DNA of 64,000 bases from Rhabdophis nuchalis (GCA_039707465.1 CM077645.1:147680503-147744502); one strand, 5' to 3'. Positions 45,152 through 57,354 are shown, numbered from the stretch's first letter. Numbers and translations: made by a program. The notes: generated by a model from the letters alone, not told the origin.

Positions 45152-46694
45152 GTGGAGATCTTCTCGATCCGAAGCTGACCGAACACTAGTGAGAGACCAT
45201 ATTAGGACTTACTTAGTGGCGCTAAGAGTGGCCAAATGTGAGTATTGCGCCACTCTTATCGCATCCGCAGAAAACCGCCCTGCCGCCCTGTTTGGGGTGA
45301 CCCGCTCCCTCCTCCATCTGAGGCCGCGGGAAGCCCCTCTGCAAGGTCGAGCAGAGGAATTTGGAGTATTTCTGCAGGACAAAATCACTCAGATTCGGAA
45401 CGAGTTGCCCTCCACTTGTGGTCCAGTCGAGGCGTCCAGCGCTGGTCTTGAGATTACACCTTGGGAGGAGTTCGACTTTGTCACTACCGAGGATATGGAC
45501 AGGTTGCGGGGGAACCTTAGAGCCACCACATGTTTATTGGACCTGTGTCCCTCCTGGCTTGTACTGGCATCCTGGGAGGTGACACGAGGCTGGCTCCAGG
45601 GCATTGTGAATTCATCTCTGAGTGAGGGGTGCTTGCCCACCGTTTTGAAAGAGGCGGTGGTGAGGCCCCTCTTCAAGAAACCATCCCTGGATCCAGCTTT
45701 ATTAGAGAACTATCGTCCCGTCTCCAACCTTCACTTTTTAGTGAAGGTTGTTGAGAGTGTGGTGGCCCAACAGTTTCCCCGACATCTGGAGGAAGTTGAT
45801 TATCTAGACCCGCGCCAGTCCGGCTTCCGGCCCGGTCACAGCACCGAAACGGCATTGGTCGCGTTGGTGGATGATCTCTGGAGGGCACGGGATAGAGGTT
45901 GTTCCTCTATCCTTGTCCTATTAGACCTCTCAGCGGCTTTTGATACCATCGACCATGGTATCTTATTGCACCGATTGGGGGGGTTGGGGCTGAGAGGCAC
46001 CGTCCTACGGTGGTTCTCGTCCTACCTCTCTGGTCGGTCGCAATGGGTATTGGCAGGAGGGCAGAGGTCGTCCCCGAGGCCACTCACATGTGGGGTCCCT
46101 CAGGGGTCGGTCCTCTCGCCACTCCTGTTTAACACCTACATGAAGCCGCTGGGCGAGATCATCCGTGGTTTTGGGGTGGAATACCATCTGTACGCTGATG
46201 ACACTCAGTTGTATATATCCACCCCAAACCACCCCAATGATGCCGTCGAGGTGCTGTCCTGGTGTCTGGAGGCTGTACGGATCTGGATGGGTAGTAACAA
46301 ACTCAAGCTCAACCCATCCAAGACCGAGTGGCTGTGGTTTCCGGCACCCCGGTTCAGCCAGATAAGTCTAACACTGGCCATTGGGGGCGAACAACTGGCC
46401 CCCGTGGAGAGGGCGCGCAACTTGGGCGTCCTCCTGGTTTCCCGGCTGTCCATGGAGGACCATGTGACGGCCGTGGCCAGGGGGGCGTTCTATCAGGTAC
46501 GCCTGATACGCCAGTTGCGCCCCTTACTGGACCGGGGAGCCCTTCGCACAGTCACTCAAGCGCTCGTGACATCCCGGCTGGATTACTGTAACACTCTCTA
46601 CATGGGGCTCCCCTTGAGGTGCACTCGAAAGCTACAGTTAGTACAGAATGCGGCCGCGCGGGTGATTATGGGTGCCTCAAGGCAACCCACGTAA
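45027..46694 (+). pseudogene. L2-like LINE ORF2, reverse transcriptase
   Basis: A frame of 555 codons. It reads VVRPLFKKPSLDPALLENYR with PVSNLHFLVKVVESVV, then SGFRPGHSTETALVALVDDL, then LVLLDLSAAFDTIDHGILLH. It continues GVPQGSVLSPLLFNTYMKPL, then the catalytic box in YHLYADDTQLYI, then KLKLNPSKTEWLWF. All RT palm motifs are present. The frame shifts near 46680 into the C-terminal part (46619-47038: LHWLPVAFRVRF...). The reaction is target-primed reverse transcription of LINE RNA. Only a few lesions separate it from an open ORF2, so it is a young copy. Confidence 0.88.
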
Positions 46695-47038
46695 CACCTC
46701 TCCTGCGCGAGCTGCACTGGCTGCCTGTGGCCTTTCGAGTGCGCTTCAAGGTGCTGACGACCATCTTTAAATCGCTCCATGGCTCGGGGCCTAGCTATAT
46801 ACGAGACCGCCTCCTGCCCCATACATCCCTTCGTCCGATCCGCTCCCACAGAGAGGCTCTTCTCCGGGTGCCGTCAGCGGGGCAATGCAGGTTGGCGACA
46901 CCCAGGGGAAGAGCCTTCTCTGTGGCGGACCCGGCCCTCTGGAACGACCTACCCCCCGACCTTCGCACTATCTCGGACCTCCGCCTCTTCCGCCAACGTC
47001 TTAAGACGTATCTATTCCAACAAGCCGGCCTAGGATAG
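46619..47038 (+). pseudogene. L2-like LINE ORF2, C-terminal part
   Basis: Frameshifted continuation: VTPLLRELHWLPVAFRVRFK, SYIRDRLLPHTSLRPIRSHR, then RLKTYLFQQAGLG before the stop. The same C-terminus appears at 35.4-35.9 and 56.2-56.6 kb. Confidence 0.85.
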
Positions 47039-47225
47039 CCCCTACTTCTGACTTTTTAAAAATAAATTAATTTGGTATGGTTTTAACATGGGTTTTTAGC
47101 ACGGGTCTAGTAATTTAATATATTTTAATTGATATTGTATTTTGTGTTTTAATAATGCCTGTGCGCCGCTCTGGGTCCTAACAAGGAGAAGGGCGGGGTA
47201 TAAATTTAATAAATAATAATAATAA

Positions 47226-47560
47226 TACATGAAGAGGACAGCTTCCTTCCGACAATCAGAGGCATTGTTTGTCTCTTTTCATCCTTTCACAATGGGCAAG
47301 AGGGTGTCGCTATCCACAATTGGTAGATTGTGGAAGGCTTGTATAGCCATGGTTTATGAGCAACACTCTAGGGCAGCACCACGTCACAAAACTGCTCATT
47401 TCACTCACAGCACTGCCACCACTGCCGCCTGAGTGACACAGACGTTGGTGGAAGAAATTTGCAGGGCTGCTGCCTGGGCCTCACCACTGCCATTCATTAA
47501 ACATTATAAACTAGGCTCTTGCCTCAGCTGAGGTGGCATTTGGATGATGAGTACTCTGTA
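47226..47560 (+). pseudogene. DIRS-C YR gene, 3' part
   Basis: Resumes after the LINE: SFRQSEALFVSFHPFTMGKR, then VSLSTIGRLWKACIAMVYEQ. A THSTATTAA stretch and VEEICRAAAWASPLPFIKHY-like text follow after a stop at 47430. These correspond to the C-terminal catalytic part of the DIRS-A YR (STIG.WIK, AHST.SVAT, FVRHYKLD). Confidence 0.7.
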
Positions 47561-47624
47561 CTCTATATGAAAGGGACCCTGGATCAGCCTGTTGCCCGCC
47601 CTTGAATATCTATGCTTGGGTATA

Positions 47625-47715
47625 TCCCATTCATGGAGTGTCCAAGCAGCTCACATGAGAAAGACTGTTGGTCTTACCTGAACGGTAGTTCTCTTTGCAC
47701 TGCAGAAGACTCCAT
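47625..47715. repeat. DIRS-C internal complementary region
   Basis: catggagtgtccaagcagct is complementary to the left ITR, and gtcttacctgaacggtagtt to the outer end of the right ITR. Confidence 0.75.
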
Positions 47716-47810
47716 TCCTTCCCTAGGGGACCAGATCCAGTATTCACATCAGATACTGAAGAGTTCAACACGATATTCTTTGATCTACAACTTTGTTAAG
47801 AAATTAACTC

Positions 47811-47933
47811 GTCAAACCAAGGAGGCATGTCCAAACACTTCAAACTCAGTCTCTGGGCTAATAGGCAGAAGTTATAACCCATGCAGGGAGACTCCTGCAG
47901 CGCACAGAGAACTACCATTCAGGTAAGACCAAC
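47811..47933. repeat. DIRS-C right inverted terminal repeat
   Basis: caaaccaaggaggcatgtcc to ctgcagcgcacagagaacta; reverse complement of 42588-42686. Confidence 0.8.
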
Positions 47934-47940
47934 AGTCTTT

Positions 47941-48062
47941 CCCTGGCTCTGGCCTCGCCCTGGAGTCACTGCCCGTTCACCTCCCACCTTAGCCAGGTCG
48001 GGGAATGCACCATTCCCCAGCTCCAGTCTTGCCCCGGAGCCACTCCCCACTCGGTGCCTGTT
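47941..48062. repeat. ~74-bp GC-rich repeat, right part
   Basis: agccaggtcggggaatgcac, then cattccccagctccagtctt, matches the units left of DIRS-C. Confidence 0.75.
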
Positions 48063-48362
48063 CTCCCTTCACCAGTTGCATGCGTCGTCCCATTTCCCCT
48101 TTTTCAGCAGCCCCGGCCTTAGCACCGCTTCCTCTACACCACCACCTTTTTCTTTGGGTTGCTTACCTTCCTCCCACAGTGGATGGTCCAGACCCCGGAA
48201 GGCAAGCTGATCTCCGATAGTTTTTGGCAGCCTCCAGCAAGCTGCCCCTGCCGGGAAACAGTTGGCAAAGAGGCGGTGGCTGGCAGGCTCTCACAGTCGC
48301 ACCAAAAAAGAGAGTAATTTTTATCTGTGGGCTCCATTTTATGAAGCTATTGCCACACATAT

Positions 48363-50880
48363 ATCTGTTTTGGTGAGCTGTCTATGGATTTTTGCTGTGT
48401 AAGTCAATTTTAGATTTGAATTAGGCTTACAAGTTTCTTTTGTATCCAACCAACTTCATTCTTCTATCTTCTGAGCTTTTTTTTATTCTGCTTATCATTA
48501 CTAATATTGTAGAAAGATTTCTAATTCCAGATGTTCAGCAATTAGATTATTTGATTATAAAATACAGTTGTTTTAAACTTCTGTTTTTAGAGAAATAATG
48601 AATGACACTGTTAATTTTCTATCCTCCTCCGTGTAGCCAAAGCTCTTTTTAAATTAATTTCTATTGGTTGTATGAGATCAGAATCAGAATTTAGGGAATA
48701 CTTAACTTTTTGAATTTTGCAATAAAATTAATGAGCTTCTATGCTTCTTATTTATGTTATTGCAATTCAGTGGAGGAAAGTAGCTGTATTCCTAAGCTAC
48801 CTACTACATACATTAATGACCCAGAAAAAGGAGTGAACAGGGAAATAGAAGAATCTGTGGATGAAACAACATTATTTATGATGGTTAAAGCTTCAATAAC
48901 TGAAAAGAAATCCCAGTAGGATAGCTTAGCACTGAGAAAAGCAAGCAATAGAATGGCAAATAAAGCTCAACTTTAAATATGAGCTGATACCTATGATGAA
49001 CAAATTTCAAATACTAATTTACTCAAGATTCAAATTCAATATTATTAGCAGTAGTACTCAACTAAGTAGTTTTAAATAATGTAGACATTCGTATTTTTTC
49101 TTATTTTTTACTTAGAAGAGAATTTATTTCACAAATAATCACAAATAATATTGTAGATATAATGAACTAATTATGTGTTTTGTAGAGCATTTTAGATTTA
49201 TTTCAAAATGTTGGTCTTGTGCTACATAACAAATTATTTTTGAAGTTAAATCGCAAAAATAATGCATAACTTAGGACAGTTTATTGTTCCAAAGAAAGTC
49301 AAATTCAAGTTAATATACCATCTCCATGGCATGACAGGTATTTGTCTAGTTTTGACAGAATAATGCATTGTTAAATTTACTGTCATGATAAATTGTAATA
49401 GACTTTGGCAATTCTAAAAACAACTGTTCAGATTAATATATTGAGAAAATAAAAGCCAATGTTAGTATATTGTCTTATTTGGAGAACGGGATCTATTGAA
49501 ATATAAATAATGGTGGTCAACTTATATTGCTTTGCCAAACCAATTTAATTTTTTTACAGGAATATGCTGTTATAGCTTTATGTAAAAAAATAATTTTCAG
49601 ATGCGGAAGAACAGTTAAATTATCTCATCTATTTATCAGCATAAGATTACTTGGCTTCTAGCAGAAATCTAAGTCAGACTCAGTCATCACTAGGCTTAAC
49701 TCTTTTGCTCAGAATTCTGATTCATACGTACTGGTATAGCTACCCACTCTTAGAGCGGTAACACTGCTTGTTTGATTGTCAGAAGATGGGAGACACCAAC
49801 TCACACTATTACAAGGGAGAGCCCTTTGAAAACAAAGTTATACTTAAGAATAACTTAATGCTCATTATTGGTCTTTACTTGAGATTAGGTTTTATGAATA
49901 TCAACTGAATTGTGCAAACTAGTCTTTAACTTTGCCAGAAGCAATACCTGTTTCTTAAAAATCTGTATAACCAAGTAGTTTTGTAACTTGAACTTTGACT
50001 GCTTGACAGAGTTTCTGGCTGTCAATCTTTTAGCCAGAATTATGAAAAGTTTTGAGATAGTTTGATGTTACCTTGACTTACTCTTTACCCTGCTTCATTT
50101 GTCTCTGACTAAGAATAACTGTGGACGACTGCGGGAAGGGCATCTGCTAGAGAGCAAGGGGAGCAAAGATAAAACAGCAAATTCTGCCCTATTTGTATTT
50201 GCATCATGATGTTTGATGCAAGGACTTAAAAGTCCTTTTGTAACACAGATTTTGTCATTTTGATAAAATCTTAACCTGTTGCAGATATGTGTGAAAATAA
50301 CTTGTTTTAGAATTAGATCCTGAGTGGTATAATTGCTTCTGTCTCTCTTAATTTCTAACTCCAAACCAGGATAAGACATTACCTATGGAAGATCAAGCTT
50401 CTCGTTTGTCTGACCTGATTTGCAAGCCTCTTTAGCATCATCTAAATCACTTGCAACTTTTTAAACTGGAGATGGAAGAACTATTTATTTTCTTAGGTCA
50501 AATGCTGCAGGTCATGGTAAGCGTCCAAGTTAAAGCATCTCCACAAAATCTCCATCCACTTTCTACTTGGACATCTTAAAGGAGAACTCCCTTTTCCATT
50601 ATAATTTTTCTCTTATTTGTGAAAATTTTCTGTCATTATCAGCCACCCTGTAGCATGTCCATTCTGTGTTCTGCCTCAGCGGTTTGAGAATAAGCAGAAA
50701 TTTAGCAATTAGCCACCACCTTTTGTAAGTCCAGTAATAGGTCATTTCTCAGGCCATTTTTCATCTTGACTTAATATTTATATTTCTACTCTTTTTATCT
50801 CTGTTTTATAATCCACAATTTGTTTTATTTTCCAGCATTTCTGCATCTTATAGCTTATTTTATTTTTTCATTCTGTTGTC
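48363..50880. other. intron-like AT-rich sequence, no gene seen
   Basis: No recognised gene or repeat. Short frames (for example 48710-48919 and 50379-50095) lack domain similarity. Confidence 0.5.
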
Positions 50881-51084
50881 CTATAGATTCTTTACAGTTT
50901 TTCTTTTCAGTTTTTGCGTATCTTTCATTTCATCTTTAGGATCTTTGAATAATACATTCATATAAGCAGATATTGTTGCTGTCATTGTAGCTACAAGCTT
51001 TTGTGTCCATTTTTCTTTAAAAATCTTTTGAAATGTCTCAACTATGGTACCCTTATCTGTCATTTTTGTAAGTTTTATTGTCAT
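50881..51084 (-). pseudogene. short Lys/Thr-rich frame, possible retroelement ORF1 scrap
   Basis: 67-residue minus-strand frame with MTDKGTIVETFQKIFKEKW, then PKDEMKDTQKLKRKTVKNL. Stops lie immediately downstream. Its charge pattern recalls the frame at 30.1-30.6 kb. The function is unknown. Confidence 0.25.
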
Positions 51085-51089
51085 TCATC

Positions 51090-51798
51090 AAGTGCTAAAA
51101 TAAAAGGCTCCTCTTCCTCTCTTTCTTTTTCCTATTTCTCTCTAGTGTTTCATGTTTTTATGATCCCATGATGTGCCTCAAATTTATTTCCTTTTTTTGA
51201 TAAATCAACCACTTGTTTCAAAAGTATTATAGCAGCAATCTTAATATTCCAAATGTCTGATCCCTTAGTCTGTTTAAAACTTTGTTAAATTAAATTCTTA
51301 TCCAACATTTTGCTGTTAACTGTATATTCTTTAAATTTTTTAAATTGTTAATTAATTCTTTTTCTTTTTTTAATGAAGGATCATTCATGGGATAGTTTCT
51401 CTCAACTGCTGCTCAGAAATCTCTTTTAATATTAAAATACTTGCGTTGCAAAAAGGTGTAGGAAGGGAGGATTAACAAAACTAGTGTCCATATAAGGGTT
51501 CACTGTAATTGAGAACTTGATGACTTTCCTCATCTCCTGGCACTCAAACCCGGAATTGACTGTTATCCTGCAGTCTTCTCACAAGTAGCACCCATCCAGA
51601 ACACAATTAGGTGATCTTTCATCTTCTCCAGATAATCCTCTATTGAACCAGTTTTCATGCTGTCCATCGAACAGCACAGTATCCTATGGTCACAGTATGA
51701 CCATGGTATCATCTCTGCTCTTTCAGAGACATCCTAGTTCATCATTTCCTCACCCAGAAGTTCAGGCACCATTTGCTTTTGGAAAACATCATACACAA
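51090..51798. other. intron-like sequence, no gene seen
   Basis: Nothing recognised. Confidence 0.45.
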
Positions 51799-51806
51799 CT
51801 TTTGGG

Positions 51807-52132
51807 CAGAGGTGGGCTTCACAGAATTTAACAACTGGTTCACCTAGTGCAAAACAAAAACCGTGAGCTCATACACATGCCTTCCGTACTTGCGTGCGTC
51901 TTCAAAAACATGGCAATTTCATGCACACAGTTTCCAGCATACCTTCTCGGGCAGTTGTGGTGAGTAGAATGGGTGAGGTGTGGAAATCAGCTGGGCTGTA
52001 TGGGTGAGGTGAGCAAGCCAGAGAGTGAGATATATGGGATGGGATAGCACAGGGGTGTGGTGGTGGGCCCAGACAGTGGTCAGAACTACTTGTTCACCTG
52101 AACTGATCCAAATCGGCAGCAGCCCACCTCTG
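51807..52132. mobile_element. hAT-type MITE
   Basis: Ends cagaggtgggc / gcccacctctg, flanked by the exact 8-bp duplication cttttggg (51799-51806 and 52133-52140). Interior phrases caactggttcacctagtgca and gttcacctgaactgatcc are the family's 'gaaccggt' palindromes. Confidence 0.9.
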
Positions 52133-52239
52133 CTTTTGGGTTGTATAGCTAGCAGTAGATATAAGCAACAATATGATATTTGTTTTATCTTCCTCTTATA
52201 TTAACAAGCTTATATTAACGATTCATTCAGCAACTGTTT

Positions 52240-53060
52240 GAAATTATGGCAGTGCTGAACAAAGGGACTCAGGCCCAAATGTATAACAATGACTGTGGGA
52301 TCGTGTGATAGCAATCTGGGCACTTGACAATCCATTCACACTTAAAACAGGTTGCCAAGTGCCATGCAATTCTGTGATTGCCATTTGCAATCTTCTCTGC
52401 CATTTTCCTGTGCACTGCTTGGAGAATCCAAGCAATGGGTTAAATCAGTCTGGTTGCCCTGGGACGTGAGGAATCTTTTTCCTTGGCCACGCCTCCTGGT
52501 GATCCTCAACTCCAGATTTTTTTCCTCAGAAAGTTAATGGGGGAAGTCAATAGGGAAGGTTGCAATCCACTGCCACCTGACTGGTTCCTGGAGACTGGCT
52601 GAAAAAACTTTGTCCCAAAATCCAAGCTTGGGTTTGTGCTTGGATTTGGGGTCAAACCATTTTCAACCAACCTCTCTGAAAGCAAAAGAGCTGCTTAACA
52701 TTCTGCCCTGTCTATGGCGAAATCCATCTCTTTTGCTCTTAAAGAGGCTGGGTGAAAATGTCCCTCTGCATACAGAGTGTGTGTATGTGGGAGGGAGAAC
52801 CTCCACTGGATCAGTTTGGATCCAAAGATTCAAGTGCCATTAACCCACCCTGGGAAGGAGTTTCCTTCTGCACATGGAGTGAATGAGTTGCCTACCTTCC
52901 TTGGGTAGGCAGTTCTTAATGTTTCCTCCGCTTAGCAATTGCAAGTAAGAGAGGCAGTATTGCAGTTGTTGAACAAAGCAGTCACGTGAGTATCTTGCAT
53001 ATGACTTACGACTGAAATTCAGGGTCCAGTTGTAGTTGTTAGGCAAGGGCTACCTGTATT
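52240..53060. mobile_element. DNA element relative of 33773-34268, split by a DIRS ITR
   Basis: The left part has ttgccaagtgccatgcaatt, then gattgccatttgcaatcttc. The right part has gtccagttgtagttgttagg and caagggctacctgt. Between them, at 52382-52520, lies a DIRS terminal repeat. No coding gene is visible. Confidence 0.5.
52382..52520 (+). mobile_element. solo DIRS terminal repeat
   Basis: attttcctgtgcactgcttg, then gagaatccaagcaatgggtt, matches the ITRs of DIRS-A and DIRS-C. There is no DIRS coding region nearby. Confidence 0.7.
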
Positions 53061-53892
53061 CTTCAATTTCTGTATTGCAGTGATGAGAATCAGTATTCCC
53101 AATAGATGTAAGTTGTGTCTGAGATATCTTTCAACAGAGCTTACATGTTAAAAACATACAGTAACTATGGTCCTTATTCTTAGAAATGAACTTAAACTGA
53201 ACCCCATAATGCATCCCTAATGCAATTTTGAGACTTGCATGCCAAGTATTAAGGCCCAGGCTTAGTCTGGATTCTAATCTTAGACTCACGTTTGACCCTA
53301 AATGCTTGATGTCTCTGCTATTGTCAGAAGCTATCAATTTCATTGGCATTGTACCTGTATAAAAAAACTCTGCAGCATTGACATCTCTTCTGAATATTAT
53401 TCTGAATTAGGAGAGGGCCAAATAAATAGTAAAACAAAAACAGGGACATTGATTGCCAAAATGATATCATCAGTGCTCCTGAATTCAATTATCAAACATT
53501 AGATGGCCTCAAGTACTTCTACTGTAGGCTATCTATATAATCCAACTCTAAGCAGTTATAACTGGGCCTTTTCCAGAGTTTCCTTTGAGGCCCTTGCATC
53601 GGCACTGTTGGCAGGAAGATTTCACAAAACTACATATTTGCAAAAATTTTGCCCTTGTGCAAAATTTCCACGGAGGTAGGAAATCTTGCTCATGTCCAAA
53701 TGTGATCTTTTTATGATGTCCCAAGACATATCTGGTCTTCCCAATTATCTCTAAACTTGAGAGCCATACAGATAACATTTATGTTTTGTTTTTTTTTAAG
53801 ATGCTAACACTACACTACCAGGTGGCGAGATATTTTCACTGAGTCACACAGTTACACAACACTTTAAATTAGATACATTGTTTTATTGTCTC

Positions 53893-54507
53893 GCAAGCAG
53901 GGGTGGGTTGTGGCAGTCACTACTGCCAGTTTCCTTGAGGGCATGCCGCACGTGTGCGGGCTTGATGTGCGCTTCCTGCGCAGAGCAATAAAAATTGCTC
54001 TGCACATGCTTAGAAGCAAAAAAGCAAGATGGTGCTGCCGCAAGAACTGGTTTGGGGGTGTGGTAGGCCTGGGTTGCTGCTGGTTGCAGCAACCCAGGCC
54101 ACCAAACTACTATCAGTTCGGCTGTACTGGTAAGAACCCACCACTGCTTGCAAGGTACACAGTGGCTCAGTGGCTAAGACTTTGAACTTTTTGATCAGAA
54201 AGGTCAGCATTCACCAGTTTGAATCCCTAGTGCCGCAAAACTGGGTGAGCTCCCATTACTTGTCCCAGCTTCTGCCAACCTAGCAGTTCGAAAGGATGTA
54301 AAGAATGCAAGTACTAAAATAGGGACCACCTTTGGTGGGAAGGTAACAGCATTCCATGCACCTTTGGCATTTAGTCATGCTGGCCACATGACCACGGAGA
54401 CGTCTTTGGACAGCACTGGCTCTTCGGCTTTAAAATGGAGATGAGAACCACTCCCTAGAGTCAGGAACGACTAGCACATATGGGCAAGGAGAACCTTTAC
54501 CTCTACC
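53893..54507 (+). mobile_element. squamate SINE interrupted by a hAT MITE
   Basis: An 11-bp duplication tttattgtctc at 53882-53892 and 54508-54518 bounds the composite. The SINE head is gtacacagtggctcagtggc, the body has cttgtcccagcttctgccaa, and the tail is gagaacctttacct. Its first few bases are separated from the rest by the MITE at 53898-54145. Same family as 21523-21872. Confidence 0.85.
53898..54145. mobile_element. hAT-type MITE inside the SINE
   Basis: Ends caggggtgggttg / agaacccaccactg, with ctcgcaag (53890-53897) and cttgcaag (54146-54153) matching at 7 of 8 bases. Confidence 0.85.
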
Positions 54508-54519
54508 TTTATTGTCTCA

Positions 54520-55430
54520 TTGCCTTTCACCCCTCTCCCCCCACACCCGATAACAAATTATTGTATGAAATTATCTCTCTCTCTTATTATATTGGCTGGT
54601 CAGAGACTGTAATAAAGATACTTGATTTGAATATTAACTGAATAAAGGGTAGTGAAATAAAATCAATTTTAAAAGTAATGGGATAATGTTTTGGTTTTCC
54701 TTAGCTCAAATTGCAAATTGAATTGAATATCACCCAGAACTAATGAAGATAAGATTTATTTGAGACTTTGAGGAAAAGAAAAAATGTAAGGTGGAATATA
54801 TTTTCTTTCTTTTGATCTGCAAAAATAGTTACAGAACCAAAAGTAATAATTCATACCTGTCTAAAATAGCTGACAAGTAAAGCTTTTTAAAGATATAGAT
54901 AGCAAGTGTTTACAACAGATTTCCTATATCTCAGCAGTTCTTTATTATCTTTACTAGCTCCCAGTTCCAGCAGCAATTCAAGATGCTGTTATTAATCTAT
55001 AAAGCTTTTTTCAGTATCTAAAACGAAATACTCTTTCTGTTCCTGAAGTCATCTTCAGAGAGCTTACTTACTCTGGGTGCTCTCCATTATTCAAGTATTA
55101 TGAATAACTAATCCAGGGCAGGGTTTTTAGTGATAGTCTTCTGACTTTGAATGCTGACTCTTGAGCGACACCTGGGCTATATCTTTATTATCTTTTAGTT
55201 GCCTGATGACAGTTCTATTCTCCCAGGTCTTCGATGGTGTTTTTACATTTAGTTTGTCTCTGCTTTTATTATCTCATCCTTAATAATAGCTGTACCCATA
55301 ACTCGTTGCTGTGGCCAAGTTTGATTAAATGAAAAAGTTTCCCCTCATAGACCATCTCAGTGACCCCCTTCCTACTCTGCCTCAGTTTCCCCTCCCTCTC
55401 TCTCCCCTCCCTCTCTTACTCTACCTACCT
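54520..55430. other. intron-like sequence, no gene seen
   Basis: AT-rich, ending in a CT-rich tract at about 55370-55433 at the LINE junction. Confidence 0.5.
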
Positions 55431-55433
55431 ACT

Positions 55434-56833
55434 GTACCGAGACGGCATTGGTCGCGTTGGTGGATGATCTCTGGAGGGCCAGAGATGGGGGTTGTTCCTC
55501 CATCCTGGTCCTATTAGACCTCTCAGCGGCTTTTGATACCATCGACCATGGTATCCTATTGCATCGGCTGGAGGGGTTGGGGGTGAGGGGCACCGTATTA
55601 CGGTGGTTCTCCTCCTAACTCTCCGGTCGATCGCAATTTGTGTTGGCAGGAGAGCAGAGGTCGACCTCGAAACCCCTCACTTGTGGGGTGCCTCAGGGGT
55701 CGGTCCTCTCGCCTCTCCTGTTCAACACATATATGAAGCCGCCTGGGTGAGATCATCTGTGGTTTTGGGGTAGAGTACCATCTCTACGCTGATGATACGC
55801 AGCTGTATATATCTACCCCAAACCATCCCAACGATGCCGTAGCGGTGATGTGCCAGTGCCTGGAAGCCGTGCGGGCCTGGATGGGAAGTAACAGACTCAG
55901 ACTCAACCCGTCCAAGACCGAGTGACTGTGGTTTCCGGCATCCCGGTACAACCAGTTGATTCCATCACTGGCCATAGGGGGTGAACATCTAACCCCTGTG
56001 GATGGGGCACGCAACTTGGGCGTCCTCCTTGATGCATGGCTGTCCATGGAAGATCAAGTGACAGCCGTGGCCAGGAGGGCGTTCTACCAGGTTCGCCTGG
56101 TACGCCAGTTGCGTCCCCTATTGGATCGGGATGCCCTATGCACAGTCACTCATGCCCTCGTGACATTCCGACTGGACTACTGCAACGCTCTCTACATGGG
56201 GCTCCCCTTGAGGTGCACCCGAAGACTTCAGCTTGTCCAGAATGCAGCCGCGCGGGCAATTATGGGAACTTCGAAGTTTTCCCATGTAACACCGCTCCTG
56301 CGCGAGCTGCATTGGCTGCCTGTCGTCTTTCGGATGCGCTTCAAGGTGTTGGTTATCATCTTTAAAGCGGTCCATGGCACGGGACCTAGCTATCTGCGGG
56401 ATCGGATTCTGCCCCATACATCCCTGCGACCGATTCGCTCCCACAGAGAGGGACTTCTCCGGGTGCCGTCCACTAGGCTATGCCAGCGGGCAACATCCAG
56501 GGAAAGGGCCTTCTCTGTGGCGGGCCTGGCCCTCTGGAACAACCTGCCCCCCGAAATTAGAACAACGACGGACCTCCGCTCCTTCCGTCAAAAATTAAAA
56601 ACGCACTTTTTCTGCTTGGCCGGCCTAGGTTAGTCATCTGTTTATTGCTTAATTGGGTTTTTAAGGGGTTAGTTTTTAGTATTTTGGGTTTTTAGCGCAG
56701 GGATAAATTGTTTAATCTTGATTTTATTTATGTTTATGTATATTTATGTTTGTATATTTTAATTCCCCTGTGCACCACTCTGAGTCCCTTCGGGGAGAGG
56801 GAGCGGTCTATAAATTAAATTATTATTATTATT
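55434..56833 (+). pseudogene. L2-like LINE fragment (RT to 3' end)
   Basis: 5'-truncated at the TETALVALVDDL motif. LVLLDLSAAFDTIDHGILLH and GVPQGSVLSPLLFNTYMKP are present, and the YADD box lies near 55785. In-frame lesions include a stop in place of Tyr at about 55617 (SS*LSGR) and a stop near 55922. The C-terminal frame 55956-56633 is open. The tail is cttcggggagagggagcggt, then (ATT)n. It is more worn than the 44.46-kb copy and of a related subfamily. Confidence 0.85.
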
Positions 56834-56852
56834 ATTATTATTACTATTACTA

Positions 56853-57235
56853 GCCGATTCGCTCCCACAGAGAGGGACTTCTCCGGGTGCCCTCCACTAG
56901 GCTGTGCCAGCGGGCAACGCCCAGGGGAAGGCCTTCTCTGTGGCGGGCCCGACCTTCTGGAACGACCTTCCCCCCGAAATCAGAACAACCACAGACCTTC
57001 GCTCCTTCCGACAGCTATTAAAAACTCATTTCTTCCACTTGGTTGGCCTAGGGTAATTTAAATTTTAAATTGTTAAGGGGTTTTTAGGGATAGTTTTAAT
57101 TTCATAGAAGTTTTTAGCGCAGGGTAAGTTTAATTCGATTTTAATTTTGTACTTTGTCTGTTTTAATTGTTTTTTAATTCCCTGTGCCCCGTCTCGAGTC
57201 CCTTCGGGGAGAGAGAGCAGGTTATAAATAAAAAT
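56853..57235 (+). pseudogene. second L2-like 3' fragment joined to the first one's tail
   Basis: Begins at the RPIRSHREGLL codons (agccgattcgctcccacaga) directly after the ATT tail of the preceding fragment. It covers the last ORF2 codons and the 3' region (cgagtcccttcggggagaga) and ends in a long (TTA)n array. Confidence 0.85.
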
Positions 57236-57238
57236 TTA

Positions 57239-57270
<32 letters not shown>

Positions 57271-57277
57271 CATCATC

Positions 57278-57354
<77 letters not shown>

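Larger units (their letters stand above)
44462..47225 (+). mobile_element. L2-like LINE, 5'-truncated, inserted in DIRS-C
   Basis: It begins within the endonuclease domain and ends with ctgtgcgccgctctgggtcc, gaagggcggggtataaattt and an (ATA)n tail. Weak 9-bp flanks tacattgag (44462) and tacatgaag (47226) are likely the target duplication, because the DIRS YR reading resumes there. The coding region is nearly open, with two frame changes. Sequence matches the 3' fragments at 35.4, 55.4 and 56.85 kb. Confidence 0.85.
42588..47940 (+). mobile_element. DIRS-C, internally deleted DIRS element
   Basis: Inverted terminal repeats are at about 42588-42686 and 47811-47933, with an internal complementary region at 47625-47715. 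Between the left ITR and 43400 there is no gag or RT; only the region after RNase H and the YR gene remain. It splits a unit of the 74-bp repeat with no target duplication, as expected for YR-mediated integration. A complete-ended LINE copy is inserted in its YR gene. Confidence 0.8.
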
